From Candidatus Brockarchaeota archaeon (lineage in GTDB: Archaea > Thermoproteota > EX4484-205 > JAAOZP01), in contig JAFNIX010000008.1 in NCBI GenBank assembly GCA_017601225.1, forward strand, positions 1-64,000: a stretch of DNA of 64,000 nt. The letters are read 5' to 3'. Positions within the stretch are counted from its first letter, which is position 1; each line of letters starts with the position of its first letter. The position numbers and the translations under genes are program-made. The notes below the pieces were generated by a model, which was not told the origin of the DNA, ran no database searches, and saw only the letters and a list, made by a program, of their open reading frames with translations. Below are positions 44,028 through 53,245 of this stretch, piece after piece.

Positions 44028-44261
44028 CTATCTGGAAGCTTTGGGCTTGAGCTTCTGGCCGTATTTCATTAGAGCCATGTCTATCTGTCTAGGCGTCTTC
44101 CCGTAGCGCGCGCTATTCTCATATTTTCCGTTTATATCCTGAAGATTAAAAGTCACAATATTTAGAGCAGTGCGCATCACAACCAGTAACAGTAGAATAA
44201 TTGTTCCTTTTCCGACCCTTCTTTTCTCCCAGGTTTTAAATACCAATTGTGTGAATGCCAC
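44028..44261 (-). pseudogene. Fragmentary small frame containing palindrome copy
   Basis: The last 25 codons (ARYGKTPRQIDMALMKYGQK, then LKPKASR) look like the C-terminus of a small crenarchaeal protein, and begin exactly at the perfect palindrome at 44104-44115. The upstream part of the frame (to 44261) has a hydrophobic segment and looks unrelated, so I treat the frame as a fusion of fragments. Confidence 0.35.
44104..44115. repeat. TAGCGCGCGCTA palindrome, perfect copy
   Basis: Identical to 35347-35358. It borders the C-terminal fragment described at 44028. Confidence 0.6.
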
Positions 44262-44295
44262 TGGGAACCAAATCTCTTTTTACACAAAACATGTA

Positions 44296-46200
44296 TTATC
44301 TTCTTATAGCGATTATTTTTGAAACGTCGGCTTCAACGTTCAAATTCAAAATTGTAACAATTTTTCCATCTTTTTCAATCGTTATTTTATATGATCCTTT
44401 GAACCCTCTAAAAAAGTATTCTCCTTGAGAATTTGTAATTCCCTCGGTATGTGTAGTCCACGATTTAAGAAGGTTTTTCAGGCGGTAGTATGACTGTTTG
44501 GGCATCATATCTTCGTTTAACAACCCGCCCCATGGTATGAAGACTCGGGTGTAGTCTGCTAAATCAAACCAGCTGATCGATTCAACACTTGGATTGCCGA
44601 ATGCAATTGTATAGAATTGCTCCACCCAATCAGCTTGAATCTCCTCATCCCAAGGCCTATGCCAGTAACCCGCTTCTGTCACGATCTTGTCACCTATGTC
44701 TTCAAATCTCGATGGTACGCCCAATTCCGTTATGTGGATAGATTTGCCAAACTGGGCATACTTATCCAAGAGCGCAGCAATAGTAAACATATCTCTTATG
44801 GAGAAGCCGCTTCCCATGCCTCCTGAACCCATGTATAATTGCAACCCTATGGCTTCGTATCGAATCCCCCTGTTCTCAACTTCTTTAATAAACTGAAACG
44901 GTGTTAAGAGCTTTCTTTTCGCCGGTCCCTCAGCCGTAAGACCCCAGGCTGCATACTCGCCCCAGACTATAGTGGGGTTAATCATTCTTATTGCATTAGG
45001 GTTGGCTTCTCTGACTGCATCCAAACCAATTCTTAAAAGCTCGATCTGTTGGTCAACAGATAATTGCAATACGTTTCCCCATTCAGGCTCGTTAAATACA
45101 TTCCATAGATCAATCGTGTCTCTATACCTGTGAACTGGTTCATAACATAGGTTTCGGAGAACGGTTTTCAAATCATCATAGCTTTTTTTCTTCGCCCAGT
45201 CCGGTACACTCCATTCGTGAAGCCAAATCAACAGGTGGCCCCAAACCCTCAAGCCATTGGACCTAAGCCAGTTGACTGCAGCGTCCCGTGATTCCCACTC
45301 ATACTTTCCCTCCTCCGGCTCAAACATGGGCCAGAAGAAATTCACCATTCCAGTGTTGAACAGCTCCTTAAATCTTTCTTTGTATAACTCGAAATCCGTT
45401 AGAAGATCGCGCATCTCGAACCCCCTCGTATTGCAGGCGAACATAACGTCGAGGTCAAGCTGTTCAGCTATAACTGTAATGTTTCCTACAGGATTTCCGT
45501 TTTCATCAACAATCTTCAGGGTGACATTTGCCATTCTGAACCTCTCAATATTTTGCTTTGCAATCTCTAAGGCAAGTTTTTCCCCAGCCCAGAGGCTACT
45601 ATTTAATGATTTGTCTGACAATGAGGCACGCGTCACGTTATCCGGAGCATTTCTCGCCTTTTCCAGGAACACGCGGGATTCCTCGACTAGTTTTTCCAAT
45701 TCTGAAGAGAAAACGTAGCCTCTTAGGAGATGTTTTTCATATTCTTTATAGACTTTTTTAAAATGGCTTTTTGCAAGTTCATAGTTCAGGTTAACATATA
45801 GCTGTTTTTGCGTCGCTTTCTTTTTGTACCCTTCACCCTCGTTATCCGCCGTTAGTATAAGCTTGCCAAATCCTTGAACCTCCCAAAGAACATTAATTAA
45901 GAGAGGGCTGTCAAGAAGCAGGCAAACATGTTTGAGTCCTTCTTTTTCAAACGAGTATGGAAACGGCTCTCCTTCAATGTCAGAAGCATATATGTATGGC
46001 ACTGTAAATAACTGCCCATCTTTGTTGAAGGCTTCAATCACGAGGAAACTTGAGGCTTCGCCTGAGTCTGCTCCACCGGGTCTGTTGGACAAGAAATTGT
46101 AGAATAACATGCTAATCATGCTTCCGAGAATCATTAACAAGACTATCTTTTCAAATTTTTGAAGATGCCTCCTGCCTTTAATCAACTTGCCACCTTTCAA
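44296..46200 (-). CDS. Membrane-anchored GH10 family endo-beta-xylanase-like enzyme
   Basis: A 634-residue GH10 enzyme. A basic start and one hydrophobic segment (IVLLMILGSMISMLFYNFL) anchor or export it; about 200 residues of accessory region follow, then the TIM barrel. Acid/base Glu371 lies in NVFNEPEWG and nucleophile Glu492 in HITELGVPS; WGHLLIWLHEWSVPDWA is another GH10 landmark. It cleaves beta-1,4-linked xylan-type chains outside the cell in known members. A C-terminal beta domain (NSQGEYFFRGFKGSYKITIE) resembles a surface module. Start is TTG 46200, or the TTG at 46185 nearer to AAAGGTGG. Confidence 0.9.
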   Translation of the reverse strand: MKGGKLIKGRRHLQKFEKIVLLMILGSMISMLFYNFLSNRPGGADSGEASSFLVIEAFNKDGQLFTVPYIYASDIEGEPFPYSFEKEGLKHVCLLLDSPLLINVLWEVQGFGKLILTADNEGEGYKKKATQKQLYVNLNYELAKSHFKKVYKEYEKHLLRGYVFSSELEKLVEESRVFLEKARNAPDNVTRASLSDKSLNSSLWAGEKLALEIAKQNIERFRMANVTLKIVDENGNPVGNITVIAEQLDLDVMFACNTRGFEMRDLLTDFELYKERFKELFNTGMVNFFWPMFEPEEGKYEWESRDAAVNWLRSNGLRVWGHLLIWLHEWSVPDWAKKKSYDDLKTVLRNLCYEPVHRYRDTIDLWNVFNEPEWGNVLQLSVDQQIELLRIGLDAVREANPNAIRMINPTIVWGEYAAWGLTAEGPAKRKLLTPFQFIKEVENRGIRYEAIGLQLYMGSGGMGSGFSIRDMFTIAALLDKYAQFGKSIHITELGVPSRFEDIGDKIVTEAGYWHRPWDEEIQADWVEQFYTIAFGNPSVESISWFDLADYTRVFIPWGGLLNEDMMPKQSYYRLKNLLKSWTTHTEGITNSQGEYFFRGFKGSYKITIEKDGKIVTILNLNVEADVSKIIAIRR

Positions 46201-46394
46201 ACAGTTCTTTGCTCTTATTTATTTTTGGGGGGCTACTGAACATTAAAAGGGTGAAGAAAGTTGTGGGATGCGGATTAAACACAGAACCATAAGAAGCATG
46301 TTAATTATTCAATGCAAGCTCTTTTCTAACATGTTTCGGACAGACGTGCTGCACAAGGCTTAAATACGGGTACTAAAAACTTGGCTTTCAAGAC

Positions 46395-49300
46395 TTGGAA
46401 AACAAATCTCTCCCCATGGATTTCCTGATTCCCATGAAAGACTTAGATCAGACTTACTTCAAGGATCCTCCAGCTAGATTTTCCCCAATACCCTTCTGGT
46501 TTTGGAATGGCGATATGAATAGGGATAAAATGCTGTGGGAGCTAAAGGAGTTCAGGGATAAAGGCATCTCTTCATTGTTTATTCACGCTAGGTTCGGGCT
46601 AAATGTTCCATATCTTTCTCCAGACTGGTTTAACAAGGTAAGCTATGTTGTAGAGAGGGCGAGAGAACTTGGCATTAAGATCTGGATATATGATGAGTAT
46701 AACTGGCCTAGTGGTACCGCCGGGTTAGAGATTACAAAGAGGCATCCCGAGCTGAGGGAGAAAGTCCTGCAGGCAGTCATCTGGAGATTCAAAGGTCCGC
46801 TTTTTGCGTTTACAGAGATGACGGATTCTAGATATATTGACCTCAAGAATACTAAGCTCTTGCGTATAACGGCCCTACCTGTTAAGGACTTGAAGTATTT
46901 CCCTAAGAGTGTGATTGATCTAACTCCCAAGTTTGCATTCGGCAGTGCTGTATCTTGGGAGAGCCCTGAGGAAGACGTTTACTTAATGTGGTTCGTCAAA
47001 CGTGAAGTGGAATGGTATATAGACCCCTTTAATCCTGCGGCAGTGCAAAAGTTCCTAGAATATACTCATGAGAAATATAGAGAGACCTTATCTGGAGAAC
47101 TTGGCTCGACGGTGCTCGGGTTCTATACGGATGAACCTGCATACTACTATTATATAACTGGTTCAGAACTTCCGACTGTTCCATGGTCAGACGATTTTCC
47201 AAAGCTTTTCCGAGAGATGAAGGGTTATGACTTGGTAGAACACCTGCCTGCCCTATTCATTGATGTAGGCGATAAAACGGCTAAAATAAGGTGTGACTTT
47301 TGGGAGTTTGTGACCAAGCTTTACTCTAAGACTTTTTATGAAAACATAAAAAACTGGTGTCATAAGAATGGAGTGCTGTTCGTCGGCCATCTTCTTTTCG
47401 AGGATGATTTAAGGAGACACGTGAAGTGCGAAGGAAACGTTTTTGAACATTTGAAACATTTAGATGTTTCCGGAGCCGACCACCTCTATGCCAAGATCGG
47501 CACGGTTGAGAATCCAGCTGAACACGTAGCACCTAAAATCGCTAGCTCAGCTGCACACCATTACGGTCAACCCAGGACGCTCTGCGAGTCTTTCGGAGGC
47601 ATTTATTGGGATGCCGATTTCGAACGGATGAAGTGGCTAACGGATTGGGAATACGTTCTTGGCGTGGACCTGCTGAACCCTCATGGTTTCCACTACTCTA
47701 TTGAAGGAGACAGGAAAAGAGACTGGCCTCCTTCACAATTCTACCACCATCCATTCTGGAAATACTATAAGAGTTTCTCCGAATACGTTGCGAGGCTTTC
47801 ATACATGCTGGCCGGAGGCAAGCATATTGCTGATGTTTTACTATTGTTCCCAATAGTCAGCTTATGGGCAAACTATGTTCCACATGAGCGAAACACGTTT
47901 TTCGACGTTATCGAGAGGGACTTCTACTATCTTACAGATGCCTTGTTGAGAATGCATAGAGATTATGATTACGTCGATGAGGAAACCCTGCAGAAGGCTG
48001 AGATAGTTGACGGGAAGATTAAAATCGGCCAAGAGACATATAGAGTGTTGTTTCTCCCTCCCATTACCACCCTTAAGTCCGCTACTCTGGAGAAGATAAT
48101 CGAGTTTTATGAAAAAGGCGGTAAAATCGTATCTGCAGTGCTTCTACCTTTCCAATCGGCTGAAAACGGTAACGACGAGACACTGTGCAGGAAAGTCATG
48201 CGGCTGTTTAAGGTTGATCCGAGGGAAACGGCGAAGGAAGTTGAAAATTCTATAGGAACGACATCTAAGGAAAGCATTCGCATTGTTAAGTCTAGGAATG
48301 CGAAAGGAGGGGAGGCTTGCTTCATAAGGATTAGGAGACCCTTGAACATCGTTAGGCCTGATGATACTATTCAGAAAGTATTATCAAGGATGGTTGCCAA
48401 GGATGTTGATATAGATAGTCAAGAAGTATTTTGCATACATAAGGTTAAGGGAGGCAAGGACATCTATTTCCTAACTAACCTGTCTGAGAAAGAGCAGAAG
48501 TTTATGGTACGTTTAAACAGCGTGGGCAGGTTGGAGGTTTGGAACCCTGAGAAAGGCGAGGTTAGTAACATGCCTGTTTACAGGACTCGGAGTAAAAGAA
48601 CAGAAGTGCCATTGCGACTTCCCAGGCATGGCTCGGCTTTCTTAGTGTTACAACGGGAGGAAGAATACCCCCACGTATCTGGTGGTAACCTTAAGGTTGA
48701 AAGGCTTGAAAAGATTGATAATAGGACGCTTCTAATAGCCGGGTACGCGGAACGCGCGTGCCAAGGCTGGGTTGAAATCACCTATAGAAATTACAGAAAG
48801 AGGATAATGTTAGGAAGGTTCGCAAGCCCACAAGTTAAGAAACTGCCAAGAAACTGGAGACTCATCCTCGAGGGCGAAAACGCGCTTCTCCTAAAAGACT
48901 GGAGAGTTAAGCTGGACTATGATTGTAAGGGCTTAGAAGAAGGTTGGCATAAGCCTGATTACGACGACTCGCGCTGGATTTCTGGACAATGCGGCCCCTT
49001 AATATCGTTTACTGACAAGCTGCCGGGCTGCGTATGGTATAGGTCTAGGTTTATTGTCAAAGGCGGAAATGTGTCTAAACTTCTAGTGGACGGGATAAGT
49101 GGGCGCGCTTTCAAAATTTTTGTAAATGGTCAGCCCGTCCAAGTTAACAAGCCCAGCTCAAATCTGGATGTCAACATAGGAGAGGCAAGCCTAGAAGGAA
49201 TCGTGCAGCCCGGTGAAAACGTAATTGCTGTGCAAATAGAGCCTATGAGCCTAGGAGACGGTTTGCTTGACCCAGTACGCATACTTGGCATGTTTATCGT

Positions 49301-49709
49301 AAGGCTTGACGAAAAGAAGCCTGTTCTAGAGCAGCTAAGCAAGGAGATAAGGATAGGTAAATCTTGGACAGAGCAAGGCTTGCCCTATTACTCAGGATCG
49401 TTGATTTACCAGCAGAATATTTACTTGCCGGCTTCTTTACTAAACAGGAAGATATTGCTGGATTGTTCGAATATCCAGAACATTTTGGAGGTCGAGGTAA
49501 ATGGAAATGTTGTGGAATTAAGGCTTTGGCCCCCATACGTCGTAGACGTAACAAAGCATTTGAAAGAAGGTGTTAATGAAATAAGGCTTAGAGTTACTAA
49601 CACCGCAGCCAACATTATAACCGGAAGCCAGAAGCCCTCGGGAATTCTAAGCGGCGTTGTAAAGCTAATAGGTTTTGAGTTTCGTGAAGCAAGAGTTAAC
49701 CTCACTTAA
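46395..49709 (+). CDS. Large GH106-like glycoside hydrolase
   Basis: A 1104-residue enzyme. The N-terminus has the GH106 layout: IPFWFWNGDMNRDKML, DKGISSLFIHARFGL, and the YDEYNWPSGTAG motif near residue 105, with a large barrel through about residue 600. A galactose-binding-like beta-sandwich follows in the C-terminal third (KLPGCVWYRSRFIVKGG and the GRAFKIFVNGQPVQ stretch). GH106 members are alpha-L-rhamnosidases; substrate here is not proven. There is no signal peptide. TATA GCTTAAATACGG (46356-46367) precedes a TTG start at 46395; ATG 46416 is an alternative. It faces the GH10 genes. Confidence 0.78.
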   Translation: MENKSLPMDFLIPMKDLDQTYFKDPPARFSPIPFWFWNGDMNRDKMLWELKEFRDKGISSLFIHARFGLNVPYLSPDWFNKVSYVVERARELGIKIWIYDEYNWPSGTAGLEITKRHPELREKVLQAVIWRFKGPLFAFTEMTDSRYIDLKNTKLLRITALPVKDLKYFPKSVIDLTPKFAFGSAVSWESPEEDVYLMWFVKREVEWYIDPFNPAAVQKFLEYTHEKYRETLSGELGSTVLGFYTDEPAYYYYITGSELPTVPWSDDFPKLFREMKGYDLVEHLPALFIDVGDKTAKIRCDFWEFVTKLYSKTFYENIKNWCHKNGVLFVGHLLFEDDLRRHVKCEGNVFEHLKHLDVSGADHLYAKIGTVENPAEHVAPKIASSAAHHYGQPRTLCESFGGIYWDADFERMKWLTDWEYVLGVDLLNPHGFHYSIEGDRKRDWPPSQFYHHPFWKYYKSFSEYVARLSYMLAGGKHIADVLLLFPIVSLWANYVPHERNTFFDVIERDFYYLTDALLRMHRDYDYVDEETLQKAEIVDGKIKIGQETYRVLFLPPITTLKSATLEKIIEFYEKGGKIVSAVLLPFQSAENGNDETLCRKVMRLFKVDPRETAKEVENSIGTTSKESIRIVKSRNAKGGEACFIRIRRPLNIVRPDDTIQKVLSRMVAKDVDIDSQEVFCIHKVKGGKDIYFLTNLSEKEQKFMVRLNSVGRLEVWNPEKGEVSNMPVYRTRSKRTEVPLRLPRHGSAFLVLQREEEYPHVSGGNLKVERLEKIDNRTLLIAGYAERACQGWVEITYRNYRKRIMLGRFASPQVKKLPRNWRLILEGENALLLKDWRVKLDYDCKGLEEGWHKPDYDDSRWISGQCGPLISFTDKLPGCVWYRSRFIVKGGNVSKLLVDGISGRAFKIFVNGQPVQVNKPSSNLDVNIGEASLEGIVQPGENVIAVQIEPMSLGDGLLDPVRILGMFIVRLDEKKPVLEQLSKEIRIGKSWTEQGLPYYSGSLIYQQNIYLPASLLNRKILLDCSNIQNILEVEVNGNVVELRLWPPYVVDVTKHLKEGVNEIRLRVTNTAANIITGSQKPSGILSGVVKLIGFEFREARVNLT

Positions 49710-49748
49710 GCATATGAGTTAAACTTAAAACAGCTAATGCCTTATTGC

Positions 49749-50852
49749 TTATATCCTTATCGGATACTTCCCATGCTCCCACATCACGTCTGTGATTGCT
49801 CTAAGGCTCTCCTCAAGCACATCGTTCGGAGCCCTGTATGGTATATCCTCAGTAACGCTCAGTATGAAACCGTCCCCCGGAGCCGCTTGCTTTAAGAGGT
49901 CCATTGTAACTTTTCTGATCATATCAACTCCTTGAAGGCAAACATTTTCCGGGAAGTTGGCTTCAATTATTATCTGGTCACCCCAAGCGTTTCTGGCTTC
50001 CTTCACAGAGAGATCCCCCATTGGCGGAGGTGTAAAGGCTTCAACAACATCTATACCGGTATCAGGTATCAACATCTTAAGCGGAGACAAAGCACCATCC
50101 ATATGCACTGATACTATCTTTCCCTTACTATGAAGAATCTCCGAGGCTTTCTGATAGAGGGGTAACAGGTATTTAGCGAACAGCTTAGGGTTGGTTATTC
50201 TACCATTCACGTTACCGTCTATGCCTATCACTTCAACGGGGGATTCTGCTAGTATACGAATTACTTCAAAGTACTTTTCCTCCATAATACTCAGAAGGTC
50301 TTCCACTTGCTCCTTGTGTCTGTAAAGATCCACTAGTAGTCTTCGGTACCCTGCAAATCTTATAAGCAAGTTTTGAAATGGAGTGCTGCAGTCGGCCCTT
50401 ATGAACCCGTCTTCCCCAATATGCTTGTCCGCCCAATAGAATGCATCGTAATTTGTTTCATACATAGTGTCTTCAACCATGAACTTGACTACCCTGTAGT
50501 CGGAAACGTCTTTTATCGGGTACTCTATTATCCACGGGTTCGGCGGCGATATGCTGAAATCCTCTTTTTTCGTAATGCTTCCTACAGGAGTATTGTAAGT
50601 TGTCGATATAATTGTCCGCTTGTTCTCGATGCTCACTTTCTGAATAACCTCAACGTTCGGCATCCTCGAAATATAGACGTTCCCGCAGGGATAAAAGCCC
50701 ATTAAGCCTATGAGACCGAGGCCCTTGTTTCTCAATTCACGCTCCCAAGCGCCTCTTGGCAGCATCGGGTAAGGTATATCATAAGTTAGCCACGGTATCC
50801 TCTCTGGTTTCTGGTGTCTGAAAACAGCCATGACATTGCTTTTTATATTCAT
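49749..50852 (-). CDS. UROD-superfamily protein, second copy
   Basis: About 367 residues of the UROD superfamily (NIKSNVMAVFRHQKPERIPW at the start, typical of these proteins), with GEDGFIRADCSTPFQNLL and VEVIGIDGNVNGR and the SKGKIVSVHMDGAL strand. As with the copy at 24.1 kb, it resembles corrinoid methyltransferases more than HemE. Start is ATG 50852, after GAGGT; the frame reads back to GTG 50867, which overlaps the upstream stop (GTGA). Co-located with a dehydrogenase and an unknown carbohydrate-active-looking protein. Confidence 0.78.
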   Translation of the reverse strand: MNIKSNVMAVFRHQKPERIPWLTYDIPYPMLPRGAWERELRNKGLGLIGLMGFYPCGNVYISRMPNVEVIQKVSIENKRTIISTTYNTPVGSITKKEDFSISPPNPWIIEYPIKDVSDYRVVKFMVEDTMYETNYDAFYWADKHIGEDGFIRADCSTPFQNLLIRFAGYRRLLVDLYRHKEQVEDLLSIMEEKYFEVIRILAESPVEVIGIDGNVNGRITNPKLFAKYLLPLYQKASEILHSKGKIVSVHMDGALSPLKMLIPDTGIDVVEAFTPPPMGDLSVKEARNAWGDQIIIEANFPENVCLQGVDMIRKVTMDLLKQAAPGDGFILSVTEDIPYRAPNDVLEESLRAITDVMWEHGKYPIRI

Positions 50853-50863
50853 TGCACTATACC

Positions 50864-52168
50864 TCACTCGACGGCGAATTCAACAGGGGAGGTGAGTTCC
50901 AGCTTCGTCCAGACTGTGAGATACTGTCCGTCGAACTGCCACTTAAAGTCCTTTTCATCAAGGTCTTTACTGTTAAACCGTATCCGTGGTGCTCCTCCTC
51001 TCCAGTTCTCCACTCTTATAACAGGGTTTACTGTTTTTACAACCGGTTTCATGGTGAACTTCAAGCTATCAGTATTTTCAAGCCTGAAGACATAGGCTCT
51101 TTCCGAGAGACTGTAACCTTCGTACAGCACGGGTCCATAGGACAAGCCCCAGTCCAGCCTGCGGCTCTGGTACTCAGTCTCAATTCTTGCCGGAGTCACC
51201 CATGATTTTACGAGTTCTAACAAATGTTCATCGCTCTTGGAAGCTGAAGCACCTATTAGGAAGAGCCAGCTGGATGGCCTTGGAGGAACATGACTGGGCA
51301 CGCTAGTATAGTTGCAGTCAAGGAAAGAGGTGTGCGTTGGGAGGCGGCCCCATTCATCCTCCTCCGCCTCCACCGCTAGAACGAAGTTTTCCATAGGGTT
51401 CGCCGGCCAATGCTTCCAAACAGCCTTTGGGTGAAACAGGTGTAAAACCGGATGGTCTCCACCACAGTAGACGCAGGGCTCATACGGGAAGAAACGAGGG
51501 TTTTTGAAGAAGGCGACGAACGGGCTTGGCCTGTCCTTCAATCCCACCTTGCCTATGTACAGCTCCCAGTTTTTTATCTGAGGGTACAGTTGGCAGAGAG
51601 GTGTGAAGCCCTTGGTTGGAAGGGGCCATTCGAACGAGATTTTCTCGCCCTTCTCGTTCATCAGCATGAAGGCTTCATCCTGTCTTAAAACCTGGTCGGG
51701 CCTAGTGCCTACATGGTTGACTAGAATGTATTCCAAGACTTGCCAGAAATTAGAATTGCCTCCAAAGTCGCTTTCGTCACCAGGCCAGGCTACGAGTTTT
51801 CTTACAGCTATGCCGTCAGGATATATGGTGTAATATTCATCCGCCTCCGTGTTACCGTGGAATATCTCGTACTTAACATTGCAGCATGCGTAGTGCCACT
51901 TGACTCTGGCCCTAGCGTCTCCAGATTCCAGAATTTCAACACGACTATATCTGCATCTCTTATCCATTATCGGCTCATAACAGTGCAAATCGTCCGGAGA
52001 GTTTGTTTCAAGCCACTCGGGGGTAAACCAGACACCTTGCCCCAGATCCAGACATGCCACGTACTGCGCCCCGCTCCAGAAAACGAAACGCCAAGGAGCG
52101 TCGGGCTCAACTATAATTGACGGCCCCTTCATATTAGACATAGTAATTTCCATTCTTCTCGTCCTCAT
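50864..52168 (-). CDS. Unrecognised beta-rich protein in glycan locus
   Basis: A 434-residue protein I do not recognise. It has repeated beta-strand-like and aromatic segments (WSGAQYVACLDLGQGVWFTP, WYACCNVKYEIFHGN-like stretches, FLDCNYTSVPSHVPPRPSSW) that resemble beta-sandwich carbohydrate enzymes or binding proteins, and no signal peptide. An ATG at 52168 with in-frame ATGs at 52153 and 52141 makes the exact start uncertain. Its end overlaps the GTG of the UROD-like gene. A lyase or lactonase role is only a guess from context. Confidence 0.6.
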   Translation of the reverse strand: MRTRRMEITMSNMKGPSIIVEPDAPWRFVFWSGAQYVACLDLGQGVWFTPEWLETNSPDDLHCYEPIMDKRCRYSRVEILESGDARARVKWHYACCNVKYEIFHGNTEADEYYTIYPDGIAVRKLVAWPGDESDFGGNSNFWQVLEYILVNHVGTRPDQVLRQDEAFMLMNEKGEKISFEWPLPTKGFTPLCQLYPQIKNWELYIGKVGLKDRPSPFVAFFKNPRFFPYEPCVYCGGDHPVLHLFHPKAVWKHWPANPMENFVLAVEAEEDEWGRLPTHTSFLDCNYTSVPSHVPPRPSSWLFLIGASASKSDEHLLELVKSWVTPARIETEYQSRRLDWGLSYGPVLYEGYSLSERAYVFRLENTDSLKFTMKPVVKTVNPVIRVENWRGGAPRIRFNSKDLDEKDFKWQFDGQYLTVWTKLELTSPVEFAVE

Positions 52169-52226
52169 ATTTAATCGCGAAAATCATTCCGTGAGTCGTT
52201 ATAAAGATTTTTTCGAAAACGTAATT

Positions 52227-53180
52227 CTAAGGCGTGATTACCGCCTTCATGAAGCCCCTAGGCCTATGCTCAGTAGCATCCATAAACGCATCGTTTATCT
52301 GGTCGAGGGGATACAAGTGTGTAATCAAACCATTCATTTTTAACCTGCCTTTTGACAAAAGGGCGATTCCAGCCCTCATACCCTCAACGTAGATTTTCGG
52401 GTCCCTTTCATGCGCACTTACAATATCCAACCCTTTCCAATTCCAAGAAGCCATATCTACGGAGCGCCGCCCCCCTACGTGATACCCGAATACTACCAGC
52501 GTACCTCTTATCTTGACCACCTCCGTCGCTATGTCAAGCGGCCTTTGCTCTCCAGTTGCTTCAACAACAACATCTGCACCCTTGCCACCGGTTATCTCCA
52601 TAACCATCTTAACAGCATCTTCCTCGCCACTGTTTATGGTAATGTCGGCACCCAGTTTGCGGGCTAATTCCAGCCGCTCGTCAAGCAGGTCGATAGCCAC
52701 TATCTTGGAGGCCCCGCGTAGAACGGTTCCCTGAATAAACAAGGAGCCCATGAAGCCACAGCCTATAACGACTACCGTATCGCCCAGCTTTATTCTCGAA
52801 CGCCTCACACCGTTAACCATACAGGCTATGGGTTCTCCTAAAGCTTCTTCAAATCTTAGCTCTTTAGGAATCTTTACCACGTAATCCTCTGGCACCTTAA
52901 CATATTCGGCATAGCCTCCCCCCTCCGTCCAAACCGTTACATGATCATTTACATTTACACTGGTTACGCACTCCCCTATTCTTTCAACCACACCACTTGG
53001 CTCGTGGCCTATATACCTGGGGAAGTCCGTTACCTCAATCTTTCCGCTCCAAGTATAGGTGTCGGAAGTGCAAACGCCGCATGCTTTAACGCGCACCAGG
53101 ACTTCATTTGAACCGAGTTTAGGAATGGGTTGGCTTTCTATCACGAAGTTCTTCACCCCTCTTAAAGCTGCAATCCTCAT
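52227..53180 (-). CDS. MDR-family dehydrogenase lacking structural zinc
   Basis: A 317-residue medium-chain dehydrogenase. Catalytic residues Cys37 and His59/Glu60 (GHEPSG) are kept. The lobe that normally carries four Cys for structural zinc is replaced by HVTVWTEGGGYAEYVK, a shortening also known from some polyol and threonine dehydrogenase-like proteins. NAD is bound at VVVIGCGFMGSLF. It likely oxidises a sugar or polyol hydroxyl. It is co-oriented with the neighbours and may be co-transcribed with the unknown protein. Confidence 0.87.
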   Translation of the reverse strand: MRIAALRGVKNFVIESQPIPKLGSNEVLVRVKACGVCTSDTYTWSGKIEVTDFPRYIGHEPSGVVERIGECVTSVNVNDHVTVWTEGGGYAEYVKVPEDYVVKIPKELRFEEALGEPIACMVNGVRRSRIKLGDTVVVIGCGFMGSLFIQGTVLRGASKIVAIDLLDERLELARKLGADITINSGEEDAVKMVMEITGGKGADVVVEATGEQRPLDIATEVVKIRGTLVVFGYHVGGRRSVDMASWNWKGLDIVSAHERDPKIYVEGMRAGIALLSKGRLKMNGLITHLYPLDQINDAFMDATEHRPRGFMKAVITP

Positions 53181-53245
53181 AGTAACCCACTTTGAGAAAG
53201 GTTAAATTAAAAATAAAAGTTTTTCTGATTCGATGCTTATACGTT

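Noticed and set aside
49364-49576. Small plus-strand frame inside the GH106-like gene
   Set aside because: It is an out-of-frame shadow of conserved coding sequence.
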